Shown: positions 24,669-36,399 of the stretch, piece after piece
Position numbering within the stretch: position 1 is the first letter of the stretch
Layout: each line of letters starts with the position of its first letter
From: Viola odorata
Lineage: Eukaryota; Streptophyta; Magnoliopsida; Malpighiales; Violaceae
Length of the DNA stretch: 64,000 bases
Assembly (NCBI GenBank): GCA_963691705.1
Contig: OY829543.1
Coordinates: forward strand, 52,680,564-52,744,563
Reading direction: 5' to 3'
The notes under the pieces: generated by a model
Database searches by the model: none
What the model saw: only the letters and a program-made list of their open reading frames with translations
What the model was told of the DNA's origin: nothing
Translations under genes and position numbers: made by a program

Positions 24669-27600
24669 ATGGATCTCCTCCTCTTGGAGAAGGCCTTGCT
24701 CGGCCTCTTCGTCGCCACCATTGGCGCCGTCATCGTCTCCAAGCTCCGTGGTAAGCGCTTCAAGCTTCCCCCAGGCCCTTTCTCCTTCCCCGTCTTCGGC
24801 AACTGGCTCCAAGTCGGCGATGATTTGAACCACCGCAACCTCACCGATCTCGCCAAGAAATTCGGAAACATCTTCCTCCTCCGTATGGGGCAGCGCAACC
24901 TGGTGGTTGTCTCCTCGCCGGAACTCGCCAAGGAGGTGCTCCACACCCAGGGGGTTGAGTTCGGGTCCAGGACACGGAACGTCGTGTTCGACATCTTCAC
25001 CGGGAAAGGACAGGACATGGTGTTCACCGTGTACGGGGAGCACTGGAGGAAGATGCGGCGGATCATGACGGTCCCCTTCTTCACTAATAAAGTGGTCCAG
25101 CAGTACCGATTCGGGTGGGAGGAAGAGGCGGCCCAAGTGGTGGAGGATGTGAGGAAGAATCCGGAGGCCGCCACGAACGGGATCGTGTTGAGGCGGCGGT
25201 TACAGCTGATGATGTACAACAACATGTACAGGATCATGTTCGATCGGAGATTTGAGAGCGAGGAGGATCCTCTGTTCAACAAGCTGAAGGCGTTGAATGG
25301 GGAGAGGAGCCGATTGGCGCAGAGCTTTGAGTATAATTACGGCGATTTCATTCCAATCTTGAGGCCTTTCTTGAGAGGTTATTTGAAGGTCTGTAAGGAA
25401 GTTAAGGAGAGGAGAATCCAGCTCTTTAAGGACTACTTCGTTGATGAAAGAAAGTAAGTTTTTAATTACTATCTGATTTTTGCTCACTAATTTGCAAAAT
25501 TCTTTTTTGTTTTTGCTTTTGCTTTAGCTTTAGGTAATCTAGATTTCCTCGAAAAGTTGAAAGGTCTCTTTGTGTGAACACCATCATGTCCTGTCCTTTT
25601 TTTTGTCTGATTTTTTTCGTTTACTATCACGCTTCAGCTTTTGGTGTTTGTGTACCGCTTTGCTGCCGTCTTGGCTCGTCGCTTTGCCGTTTTGTGGGAA
25701 GAGAAGGTAACACACTCAAACAGTACAGCAGCCCAATATAATTTTTAATTAACGTGGCACAATCATGATTGGCCTGGTGTGCTGTTTGAGTGTTCTACCT
25801 AGCATTATTTTTGTGAGAAAATTATTAGTAATCGGTGCGTCCACTGTTAATTGTTTTGGGTAATTACCGTAGAGAAAATACTCGTATAGTTATATCGTTC
25901 CACCAATAAAGCTAGTAATGGTGAAGGTTGGAGGTCAATTTTTTTTTTAAATTACTAACATTTAGAAATTCTATCCACTTAGGGTCTGTTTGGCGTTCCG
26001 GTTCTAGTTGAAAAAGTTTTGTGGAAAAAATTCAATAGGAAAATGACTTCTAGTAAATGGAATGTGAGATATTTGAGGTGTTTGGTAAAACAGTTTTTCA
26101 AAACTATAGTTTGGATGTAAAATGACCATAAAGGGTATAAAATTCATTTTTAAAAAATTAATAAAAATAGGAAAAGTGGATCTAGAATTATTTATCTTGA
26201 GGTAGAGATTTTATTGTAATAGTTTTTAATTTATTTTGTTGGTTATATAAAGTAAAAAAATTAAAATGAAATTAAAAAAAAAAAAATAGGAGAGAGAAGT
26301 CCAAAACTTTTTGCTCCAGTGGGATTGGCCTTGCCTCGAACTGGGCTTCTCAAGAAGCCCCTACTCCTCCGATTTTCTACTTGAGAAAGTCATTTCCCGA
26401 GTAGAACCATAATGCCAAGCGGCACCTTAGTGTCGGTGAGTCAAACTCCAATAGACCCAACAATGTCGGCAGTTCTGTCTCTCTCATTTTTCTAGGAAAC
26501 AATTAAAATTATTAATATATATATATTATTTTTTATAATTTTTTTGTTACTGTTGTTGTTGAAATAGGAAACTTGCAAGCACAAAGAGCATGAGCAACGA
26601 CGGCTTAAAATGCGCAATTGATCATATTTTGGATGCTCAAAAGAAAGGGGAGATCAATGAGGACAACGTACTTTACATTGTTGAGAACATCAACGTCGCT
26701 GGTAAGTTTAGATTAGTGTTCCTTTTACCCTCATTTCTCTTTTAGTAATTTGCATAAGAATTATCTTTCTAGTTTAATAATAATAATTCTTGAGATAATT
26801 GCTTTATCTAAATGTAAAGATTCTTAAATGGTCAATAGTTTGGTACCTTTCCTGTCCTGCATTATTTGTTTTAGGATAATGTTTGGATATAGGCGGTATA
26901 AGAGTAAAACTTGAGTACATATGTTGTACCTAAGACTCAGTACCACTTCTATTTAAAATATGACGTGTGTATAAGTGATACACATCATACTCCAAAAGTG
27001 TCAAGAATAGTGGTATTCTAGCACTATTTGGGATAGATGTCATATTTTAAATGGAAGTGGTACTGAGTTTTGGGTACAACATATGTACCCAAGTTTTTTC
27101 CGGTGGTATAATTGGTGATTTATTTAAAGAAATAACAATGCCAATTCAAGGAGAAAAATTCTTGTAGCCAAACTCAGATTTTTTTTTTCTCTTCTAAAAT
27201 GGATTGTTGTGTTATGTGTTGAGCACAATCACTAAAAGAAAATCAATTCTTGAAATAGTAGCAAAGATGTCATTTAGCTAATTAGTTTGTGTATTGTCAA
27301 TTCTTAATTAGTAAAGATATCGAGGTATTAGAAGTATAAAAGTGATGAGATTAGCCAAGAAAATGAAAAGTTAGGTTATATAATAAGCCTTTGTTTGGAC
27401 GGATTTGTCATTTAGTTGGCTGGACGGATATGTTTTCTCATTCTCACCTACACCACCCACTGACATGACAACCAACCCACCATCCAAGTCCCCATCAAAT
27501 TTATTTGCTTAGGATCGTCTAGTCACCTATCACGTACCAAATTCATACTTTTCAATTTCTTATACTAGAAAACTCTGTATTTTTGTGATGTTTCTGGTGG

Positions 27601-28402
27601 GTGCTTTCTCTTTTCAGTTTCTTTTTTCCCTTTTAGAATAAAAATATGGCGGTCTGGTTGGTAGCCAAGTTAGAGTAAAGTATTTTAGGTGCGAGTTGGA
27701 TATACCTAACTAATACCTGACCGAATCGAATTTGTGTATAGATTTTTAGTATGCTGTTTGAATAGAATAGTTGTGTTGAAAATGTCTCTTGCGTATGTAA
27801 CAGCAATCGAAACAACTCTATGGTCGATCGAGTGGGGCATTGCTGAACTTGTGAACCATCCGGAGATCCAGAAGAAGTTGCGAGATGAGCTTGACACCAT
27901 GCTCGGACCTGGTCACCAAATCACAGAGCCTGATACCTATAAGCTTCCTTATCTTCAGGCTGTTATCAAAGAGACTCTCAGGTTGAGGATGGCAATTCCT
28001 CTGCTCGTCCCGCACATGAACCTCCAAGATGCCAAGCTCGCTGGCTATGACATCCCCGCGGAGAGCAAAATCTTGGTGAATGCGTGGTGGCTTGCGAACA
28101 ATCCCGCTCAGTGGAAGAACCCTGAAGAGTTCAGGCCTGAGAGGTTCTTGGAAGAGGAGTCTAAGGTTGATGCTAATGGCAATGATTTCAGGTATCTTCC
28201 GTTCGGGGCTGGGAGAAGGAGCTGCCCCGGTATCATCCTCGCGCTGCCAATTCTCGGTATCACTTTGGGACGTTTGGTGCAGAATTTCGAGCTGTTGCCT
28301 CCTCCTGGACAATCCAAGATTGATACCGCGGAGAAGGGTGGGCAGTTCAGCTTGCACATACTGAAGCACTCCACCATTGTTGCGAAGCCAAGATCGGTTT
28401 AA
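24669..28402 (+). CDS. C4H: trans-cinnamate 4-hydroxylase (CYP73A)
   Basis: Three exons, 24669-25453, 26568-26701 and 27804-28402, keep phase and give 505 residues, exactly the usual class I C4H length. The enzyme is an ER-anchored P450 that converts cinnamate to p-coumarate, the second step of phenylpropanoid synthesis. Visible features are the [14 protein letters not shown] membrane anchor, the proline hinge [13 protein letters not shown], the I-helix [13 protein letters not shown] across the exon 2/3 junction, the ExxR motif KETLRLR, the PERF motif ([10 protein letters not shown]) and the heme loop [11 protein letters not shown] with Cys447. The end is [10 protein letters not shown]. The start at MDLLLLEK is the family-standard Met; upstream in-frame residues belong to the leader. 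Intron 1 holds a hAT-like MITE and a small inverted-repeat element, and intron 2 holds a 203-bp MITE. A probable heptapeptide variant (PFGA rather than PFGV) is within family range. Confidence 0.98.
25705..25800. repeat. 96-bp inverted-repeat element in C4H intron 1
   Basis: The left arm AGGTAACACACTCAAACAGT and the right arm ending ACTCAAACAGC-like in reverse complement (GCTGTTTGAGTGTTCTACCT) pair over about 25 bp with few mismatches. No clear target duplication is seen. Confidence 0.6.
25982..26428. repeat. hAT-like MITE in C4H intron 1
   Basis: The ends are GGGTCTGTTTGGCGTTCCGG and, in reverse complement, GGTGCCGCTTGGCATTATGG, each followed by TTCTA. Inside, the block ACTATAGTTTGGATGTAAAA then TGACCATAAAGGG matches, in opposite orientation, the subterminal block of the 49821-52081 element at about 51690-51730. 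This places both in one family. Length is about 447 bp and there is no coding capacity. Confidence 0.65.
26902..27104. repeat. 203-bp MITE in C4H intron 2 with 7-bp target duplication
   Basis: The element is flanked by GGTATAA at 26895-26901 and 27105-27111. It starts GAGTAAAACTTGAGTACATA and its right end is the near reverse complement (TATGTACCCAAGTTTTTTCC). Long inverted repeats include ACTCAGTACCACTT and ATTTAAAATATGAC. A copy with almost the same sequence lies at 51872-52061. Confidence 0.85.
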
Positions 28403-28660
28403 TTTCATTTAATTTTGTCAAGTTGAGAAAGTGGGGAATGATATATATGTTTCTTGATATTGGGATTGAGCAAATGCACCTGGCCAATTTGTGTTGTATG
28501 TAAAAATCTAAGAACTTGAATTAATGTTTAAACAATTTGCAATAATATTTTAATTTCTAAGTCTCATCTCAATTTTCGTTATAATTATAAATGGTGGAAT
28601 GAGGGATTGAGCTCTTCTAATTTTCTCTTGAATATGACCATCATGTTAGAGCAATCCGTT

Positions 28661-28770
28661 CAATAAAATTGGATGGATAAGATTAAAAATTCAAATAATT
28701 AATGAGTTGACCACTTGGTCAACTCATTAATAATTTGAATTTTTAATTTCATTCGTTTAATTTTATTTAA
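28661..28770. repeat. Near-perfect palindrome downstream of C4H
   Basis: The centre GTTGACCACTTGGTCAAC is extended on both sides (TTCAAATAATTAATGA / TCATTAATAATTTGAA and AAAATT / AATTTT tracts), forming a hairpin about 110 bp long. It is either a small fold-back MITE or a strong cruciform. Confidence 0.65.
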
Positions 28771-28782
28771 CAATTCAGATTC

Positions 28783-28940
28783 TTTTGAAGGGGCAAAGTT
28801 CAGTAGCCGGATCCGTGGAATGAGTACTAATTAAACACAAAATAAAGTAAAACAGTAATTATCTTTTTCATTTTAAAGGAAGAATATCTGAACGAGAGAA
28901 TAGATTTTAGTGGCAAAACTGAACTTTGCCCCTTCAAAAT
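28783..28940. repeat. 158-bp MITE upstream of the unknown 16-exon gene
   Basis: The terminal repeats TTTTGAAGGGGCAAAGTTCA at 28783 and TGAACTTTGCCCCTTCAAAA ending at 28940 are perfectly inverted. The interior is AT-rich and non-coding. Confidence 0.75.
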
Positions 28941-29146
28941 TTGAAAAACAGAGCTACTCTGAAAATAAGCGACGACTCCCTACACTGTTATAGACGCGCG
29001 ATTTCTGATCACTGGTCAGGCAAAAATCAAATTTCAGGGACTAACTGCCCTCTTCCTCCGGCATTCTGAAAAAAAGTTAAAAACCCTCATCGTCTCTCTC
29101 CCTCTCTTCTATTCTGCCCACCTTCATCACAATTTAAGTATTAGCA

Positions 29147-32100
29147 ATGCTGCAATGGATGGGAGGATCAAGGAGGAAGGTCACCTCTGTAAGTCTCACT
29201 CATTTGCTCGCTTTTGTTTCTACTCTCACAAGATTGAGTTTCGTCAACCATGGAGTGCTCTAATATTGCATTCTATTTCTTGTTGTCACAAATTGGAAGA
29301 CAAGGAAGTCGACGCAGAAGAGGTAGGTTTCGATAAATGGCAAATCCGTAAATAGCGTCTGAAGTTGCAGCGGCGGACTATGAACTAAACTAATTCATTC
29401 GTTTCTATAAAAAATTTGTGTGAAGGCAAAAGCAGTATTTTGAGCAGAGAAGACGGCTCCAGCAGCAGGAGGAGAGTGAAGAAGGCGGAGTCGGCTCCTA
29501 CGCCCAAAACTGTAACCAACACCAACAACGATCGCTTGATATCCTCAACTTGCGTAACTTGTCATCAACTTCTCATCGGGGAGATCCAACGGCGAATGCT
29601 TCACCTCCCATACATCATACCAGAGAGGATCAACCGGTAATCTTGGATAACCCAACTGTGCGCCGCCCCGATTCTCGTGAAATTGACGAACCGAGTATGT
29701 TCTCTTTTGGATTTTCGTTCTGCGGTGCTTGTTGAGCTAAAGCTACGTGCATTATTGATGTATCATGTAACCATTCTGAAGCAGGAACTATTGTGTCTGG
29801 CAACCAAACGAAGGCTGTTTCCCCACACAAGTGAGCTTTTGCTGGGAGTCTTTTTTTTTTTATAAACAAGTGTTAGTTTTATATCTTTAATTGTTGCTGA
29901 ATTTGATCAACTTTTGTTTGTTTGTTTTTGCCCAAGAGTTCGTCTTGTCGTAATAATGAGTTGATGTTTATATTTTTGTCACAGGGCAAGGTTTAGTTCT
30001 TTAGAAAGTCACAGCCATGCTGTCAACAATGTAGTTGATAGTGAATCAGATCTCTGGAAGACAGAAAAGCAACAACGTGAGTAGAATATTTGCATATATA
30101 TTCATTGTGCATGTCCTTTGCTTTCCATTGTAGCTCCTGCTAAGTTGCACCTTGTCATTGTTTATTCGGTAATTCTCAAAATCTGACTGGTAAGTTGTGG
30201 CTTTTCTTTCCTCATATAATTATCACCCCGATTCTTATTGCTCTAAATCTTGTCTTTCAGGGCTATGCCTTTTTGGTTTGCTTGGTGAGGATGCAGCAGA
30301 TGGAAATTTTGAAGTCAATCCAATGCATGAAGCTCATGTTGCATTTTCAGTTGAAGGTGTGGCCTTATTGTGTTTTTCTTTTTTTCACTTTCTTTTGAGC
30401 AAATGGTCTTATCAGTTTAAAATAATAAATTTCACACATTTTTTTAGTTTCCAAGGTAAGATTTTGGTAATGAAGTAGTTTCAGCTGATATCGTCCTATA
30501 TCTTTCATGATTGTGATGGTGTCCAAAAATTGTTTAATGTATGCATTCCACATAAGGCCTGGGTAAAGTCGGAGAAGAAACACCACCGCATTCACCACAA
30601 CAACCTGACAGGTAAAGTGATAATATATGTTTATTTAAGTAAGGTTATCAAATGGTTTTCAAGCAAGGTTATCCTATCAAAATTCTTCAAATAGATGATT
30701 AATGTTAGTGTGCTTACAGATATGTTTCCCGTGCCTGCTCCTCATCGTTAACACCTGCAAGGAAATTCAGGTCATCAAAGAAACATAATCACACCATTGA
30801 TGTCCTTGAACGTGAAGTGGTAAGAGCCCTGAATGTATCTCTATGTGCATATTAAATTGCTTCTCTGGTTAAATTCAGCTAATTTTCATAGGGCAATGCC
30901 TGTTTTTTATCACCTTCTTGAAATTCCTTCCCATATTGTTCTCCTTCTGCATTGTACTAACAAACATGTCAAATGTCAATGTAGCACATTTCCTAATGCA
31001 GTTATCTTTCGATAGCCACTACATATTTGACCGAGGGCTACAGTCAGTGTACTTACTATCAACAATTTTGACCGAGTACTGTAATTGTGCTCACACAGTT
31101 GGACAAGTTTTGGAATTTTTTTCGTAAACATTTCTATGCTATCTGAGTAACATAGATTTCTATGGAAAATTAATAGCATCAGAAAAATTTAAGCTTCTTC
31201 TGTTCTTTTGATTAAGAAATGCAATTAACTTTGGCAGTCTGCTAATGCAGGATGTAATGATGCATGATATCAACACCCCACTACGTGGCAGTTCGTTGGA
31301 ATTTTCAACAGGATTCGACGATTCATATATCAGCCCGAAGAGCAAAATATCCCTTTTCAGGGAACATGAGCAATTTGATTGCCGTGGGAATGATTTAGGG
31401 AACACATTCTTTGACACAAAATCATTGGGGAAAACTGAGAACACTAATGAAGATTTATGGGATGGTAATTTTTAAGTTTTTTCGCTTTTAGTTAAAATTT
31501 CTACCTTTCTCATTGATGTCAATTCCAATTTTTGACATATATAAACAATTTCTTGTCCAAGTTGCATGAATGATGGTTTGATTGGATTCGTTGCTGATGT
31601 GATCTTCATATTTTTAATATTCACTAGAGCGAAAGTAAACACAGATACAAATTAATTTTCAGTTAAAGGAGCATGACTTAGCTTTATAGAGCTATTGATG
31701 GCATTATGTTCAGACTTGGGAGCATGAAATCATAGACACAAGGAGGTGCAAAACAAATAATGCATTACATACGCTGTCATCTGTTAATTTCAGATTCATA
31801 CATGTGATAACACCATTTTATCTGAGAGCATTACATGGAAATTTTCTGCTAGATGTGCTCCCCGGGTCCTCTAGCTATGATGGTACATTGTTTTACGTTT
31901 TTTTTCATCATATTAAACTTTTTTCAGCAGATGAGAATGTGGTTCTGTGATCTTTGCTGTTCCCTTATATGTTTTGCATCTTAATGGTGCCTTGTGCTTG
32001 CACTCATTGTTAGTTTTTGAGTAACAAGCATTCATTTTTTCCCCTAAAACTTCCAGCCAGTTCTAGGGTATTAGATGCTAATTTGCTGGATGGGTGGGAA

Positions 32101-34502
32101 TCTGATATGTCCTGGAAGAGCTGGCGCTATGGAATGGATAATGACTCTGACAATTTGTGGAATAATGGAGATGATGAAATCTCAGAGTATGCCTTTGATT
32201 GCCCCTATCTGCCGAGGAACAGGTTCTCTATCAAGAACCAATTTTAACCTCTGGTTTTGGCAAAACACAGCTTATGCTCATTGATCATGGTACTTTGTGT
32301 GCAGGAATGGTCCGAAAGTAACTCGAGAACTCAATACCTTAGGTTCTCTCTACCTCACTTGAACCTTAAATAATTACCCTATTGTAGTCCTCCTACATAG
32401 TTGCTGTGGTGTATTTCTTTCCACTGTGGTCTGTATCCTAAAGTCTGATGTCAACTTTTTTGCTGGCTAGTTTAATTGTCTGCCAGAAGACTGATGCTTC
32501 ATGTGGATCATGTTACTGTTTTTGTTCATAATGTTCTGAAAATACTTCTTTATGGTCTATCCTTGAGATCTTCATGGGGTCCCTTTTATTGGCTTAAGCT
32601 GTGTAAAGCATGTGGATGTTTCTGGTGACTTACTTATAAACTGGATCCTTATGCTGAATTTCCATCGCCTGTTGTTTACACTTTAATTCCTTTAAGATAT
32701 TTTAGTATTTTCTAGCCCCAATTCACGTCCTATAGTGTGAGATTAGCACAAGGTGGAAGAATATGGAGAAAAGTCTTGTTCTAAAGTTTAGCTGGTGTGT
32801 TTTCCTTTTGGAATTAGAGTCTCCTATCAAGCATGGAACATCAGCAAGAGACCACAGTTTCATAAGCACCAAAGGAGCAAGGTTTGTCTAATTTCTTTTA
32901 CTTGGAATGAATCTGTTGCTTTAGCACATGAACATAACAACACGCATTCACATGATGGCAGGCATAATTCAACAACAAAAGCATTTTATTGTAGAGATAC
33001 CACCAGTCAACCAGATTGGTCGCACTATGTGACTGAAGATGCCAAGGACAAAACTATGTCGTTGAGGTAAATATTAGCACTTTGCCATGACCATCACATG
33101 TTAGTTGTAATTAATTTCAATTTTTTGTCACTGATGTTTGTCACCTTAAATGGCAGTGAAGAGTCATGCTCATCTTCTGCAGGTAACCTCTATTTTATAT
33201 GCTGTCTTCATTGTTCAAAGTTGAGTGGTTCTAAGTAGTGTTGAAGATAATGTATTCTCCTGTCAGTGATGGGTGAGCCAACAAATATCTCGCTACCTAT
33301 TCCTTCAGCAAGATACAGCACTAGACAAGGAAATGCTTCTGGTCGCTTTGGAATTGATTGTGGCATGAACAACATTTTTGCCAAAGGCAGAGATTTTGAG
33401 AAAAAAGATTATGTTCAGAAGGGAAACAAGAAACATGGGTCAGGAAAATCTACATGGACGTTGACTCCTTCAGAGTCAGAGTCAGGTCACAGCTTAAACT
33501 TTCCTTTAAAGGAGAAAATAACACCACGTGAGCGTTTGTTGTTTGATGAAGGATGTAAACCAGAAACAAAAATAAATCCCTTATGCTTCAAGCCTTGTGC
33601 TGAAGATATGCGTAACTCATTTCCTGACCCTGAACTGCACATTGGTTCTGAAGTCTGTTTCAAAAGAAACAAGCATGATTGCCCTGTTAAAAGTTTTCCT
33701 TCTAGCAGTTTCATCTCCGAAAGGTTTCCACACTGTCATCCATCTAGTCACAAGAACCCTCATGAATCCCCTACACGCTCAAAGTTTGAGTTCAGGGAAA
33801 CAAAGCCAGATTTTTGGCCAGATAATGATGGTTTTGAGTTGAAAGGCCGGCCAGCAGGTTCGTCTCATGATACTGTTCTTCATGGTGAGGAACTGATTCC
33901 AGATTTAGCAGCGTGGAAAAGTTTGAGAAAAGATGAGAAAAATAAATCAAATTTTCAGCAAGCCAACTATGAAAATTTTGAGGCTCAACATGAAATTCTC
34001 GTCCAAAAGCAGACAAAAACAATGGATGCTTTAGACTCTGAGGTGAGTTGCCCTGAATGTATAGAAGCCAAAGATGAAACTGCAGAGACATCGTCATCAG
34101 TGAAGATCCCTGACAAATCTGAAAGCACTGTAGATGAAATAAAGTATGTTGAGCGAGCCAACACTTTTGATTCATATAAAATCCCAGCTACATATATGCT
34201 AAAGAGGTTAATGTTGCCTTCAGGTATCACCATGATGCTGAAATTCCTGTTTCTTGTCAATATAGGAATGAAGGTATTTTATTTTTGCCTGTTCTCCTGA
34301 ATTTCCAAATCATTGGTCCTCTGAAACTTACTTGCTAGCTATCCTCTTTTTTTCCAATGAAGGGCCTGGAGAGGAGGAAATTGTGAGTAAAGATAGAGGC
34401 TGTCTTGACACACCATCTCATGTAATGATGCTAGAAAGATATGTTGTTCAACTTTGTGTACAGAAGGTACTGAAGGAGGCATCGGTCCTCCGAACACCAT
34501 GA
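29147..34502 (+). CDS. Conserved plant protein of unknown function, At2g30480-like
   Basis: Sixteen exons join in phase to 810 residues: 29147-29188, 29301-29323, 29426-29694, 29785-29830, 29985-30076, 30261-30356, 30557-30611, 30720-30819, 31251-31464, 32057-32222, 32305-32342, 32818-32881, 32962-33066, 33157-33182, 33267-34223, 34363-34502. The start MLQWMGGSRRKVTS, followed by RKSTQKRQKQYFEQRRR, is a conserved N-terminus in plant proteins without assigned function. The rest is Ser/charged and probably disordered, with repeated acidic/aromatic patches (DLWD, LLDGWESDMSWKSWRYGMDND, DFWPDNDGFELKG). It ends in a short amphipathic segment, MLERYVVQLCVQKVLKEAS. I see no enzyme motif, membrane helix or signal peptide. 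The basic start could be a nuclear or microtubule-binding element, but that is speculation. Its place between C4H and VAL matches At2g30480 as I remember it. Exon 2 is only 23 bp. Exon 13 was placed at the second of two possible acceptors because the first creates a stop. Confidence 0.82.
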
Positions 34503-35114
34503 TGAAAATATGCCTTCTGATTATATAAGGTATGATGATTTTGGAGACTTGCTAAATAGAATTGAGAAAGCTTTGTTTCTTCGTCCGTCTTCGTCTGTTT
34601 GTTCTGAGTCCTCTGTGTTCAATTCAATTTTTGAGGGCATTCCTTTTACCATTTGCTCAAATTTATCAGTTCTTCCACTGAATCAGTAACTGCAGAGGTG
34701 ATGCTTATTATATATATATATATTTGCGAAATGATGAATCGGTAGAGGTGTAGTGCATTTATAATGCGTTGGTCGTCGTCTATTGGAGTTAGAAGTGCGG
34801 TAAGGTTTTCAATTTCATACATTGAATTGATGAGTTGTGTTAAGCCGCTCCATATCTTTGGTTTTATCTTTTTTTCGTCGGTTTATGTTTGCTGGTGTGC
34901 TTTTTCTCTTTGTATTTTGGATGAGCAACAAATAAATAACAACAAAGTTCTAAATGAAACTACATGTTTTATTTTGTATGGTTATTTATTCCTTGCAAAG
35001 TTGCAAGTTGCCCAATAGCAAACATGAGACTTTTATTTTCCCATACAATGAAGTACCAGCAACCCCCCTTGGCAAACATCACCCTTCATTTCCCCATACA
35101 AAGAAGTACACCCC

Positions 35115-36374
35115 TTAGCATGGATTCTTCAACTTTTCGATATGGCACCTCAGTTTCGCGACATCAGTTGGCTGGAGAGGTTTGTGCAGAAATTCCTGAG
35201 CTCCTTCATCCAAGCATCTGTTTGGTTGGGCAGTGCAAAGATTTAGAAATGGTTTGTTGTTGTAGTAGTAGTACTGAAACCAGAGATTTTAACAAGTGTA
35301 GCAGCAGATGTTAGATGTTACAAGGTTAGAAACTTACTGCTTAATTCTTGCAGGGGTATCCTCAGATGACGTCACAACAACTGGTATTTCCTTCAAATTT
35401 GGCGATTCCTATGAACACAGGGAACAAATTGGATGATCAAATGAAGAAGAAGAAGAATGTAATTAAAAGTGTGATGTTAAGGTTAAATTTACCTTGATCT
35501 TTTTCAGCAGCTCATATCCAGTCATTTCTGGCATGAAGTAATCAGTGACTATCATATTGACCTTCAAATCCTGCATTGTGTGATTGATTAATTTTGTCAT
35601 AATTCTAGATAAAGCCAGCTTTTGGTAATGTTGTAAGTACTAATTGTTGTTAGGATGGAAAACCTTACCTTGTTTTTGGAAGGTTGGTCGTCTTCCAGCC
35701 CCAAAAACTCCAGCGCCTTCTTCCCATTTTCAGCTGTCGTTACTGCCACAATAGAAATCAACCTTTTAAAAATCTAGTAATAACTAGTACATTATTTTTT
35801 TTTAAATAATAAAATTTGGAGAAATAATTAATACTAAATCTTTAACACGAAGTTAATAATAGTGAGAAAAAGTTCCGTCCGCGACATCCGATAATAGTAT
35901 ATTGAAAAAAGAGTGAAAGAGATGAGTTCCTTTTTAATTCATTATTGCACATAATATATTTATAAATAAGTATTTAAAAAACGGCAAAAAAGTTATAATT
36001 TTTTTTTTATAGTTTTCTCTTTTTTCCATGAATAAATTCAAACTTAATCATGATTCGATGAATTGATAAATTAATTTAAATTAACAACCATATTTTTAAA
36101 TAAAAAGCTAATTTTATAAATATGTAAAATCTTAACGATTGACTTAATAAAACTTGATGAAACTTGTAAAATAAAATGAGTTCTTACTTGTAGCTTGGTG
36201 ATTTAAAAATTCTAATAGTATTTATAAATGGAGGAAAATACTACCTTTACAGGCAGAGTTGGTGAGTATTTTTTCAATTATTTTGCGGTCTACCGGACTA
36301 TCATCAACAACTAGAACATGCGGTACTTCATTAAACTCAGACCCTAAAGGAGTTGAAGAGGAGGAAACAACCAT
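35115..36374 (-). CDS. Type-A response regulator (cytokinin signalling), short form
   Basis: Five minus-strand exons, 36245-36374, 35669-35742, 35493-35570, 35338-35390 and 35115-35217, give 145 residues. Type-A ARRs are cytokinin-induced receivers that dampen the His-Asp phosphorelay. The receiver is complete: acidic pair Asp24-Asp25 (HVLVVDDSPVDR), phospho-acceptor Asp78 in MIVTDYFMPEMTGYE, Thr/Ser in VVVTSSEDTP (about 101) and Lys124 in EFLHKPLQP. After the receiver only about 20 residues remain (VAKLRCHIEKLKNPC), so there is no GARP DNA-binding domain (not type B) and no long acidic tail. This resembles the compact ARR16/ARR17 subgroup. The start ATG gives a short Ser-rich leader (VVSSSSTPLGSE) as in type-A genes. 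It is convergent with the upstream unknown gene, with 612 bp between stop codons. Confidence 0.92.
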
Positions 36375-36399
36375 GTCTGCTACTAATATTTAAGAGTCG

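Noticed and set aside
24627..25487. Long minus-strand ORFs (169, 206 and 95 codons)
   Set aside because: They are antisense shadows of C4H exon 1, whose high GC3 lengthens opposite-strand frames.
27818..28408. 196-codon minus-strand ORF
   Set aside because: Antisense shadow of C4H exon 3.
32925..32961. Upstream acceptor (TTGCTTTAG) for exon 13 of the unknown gene
   Set aside because: Using it introduces an immediate in-frame TGA. The acceptor at 32961 keeps the frame open.
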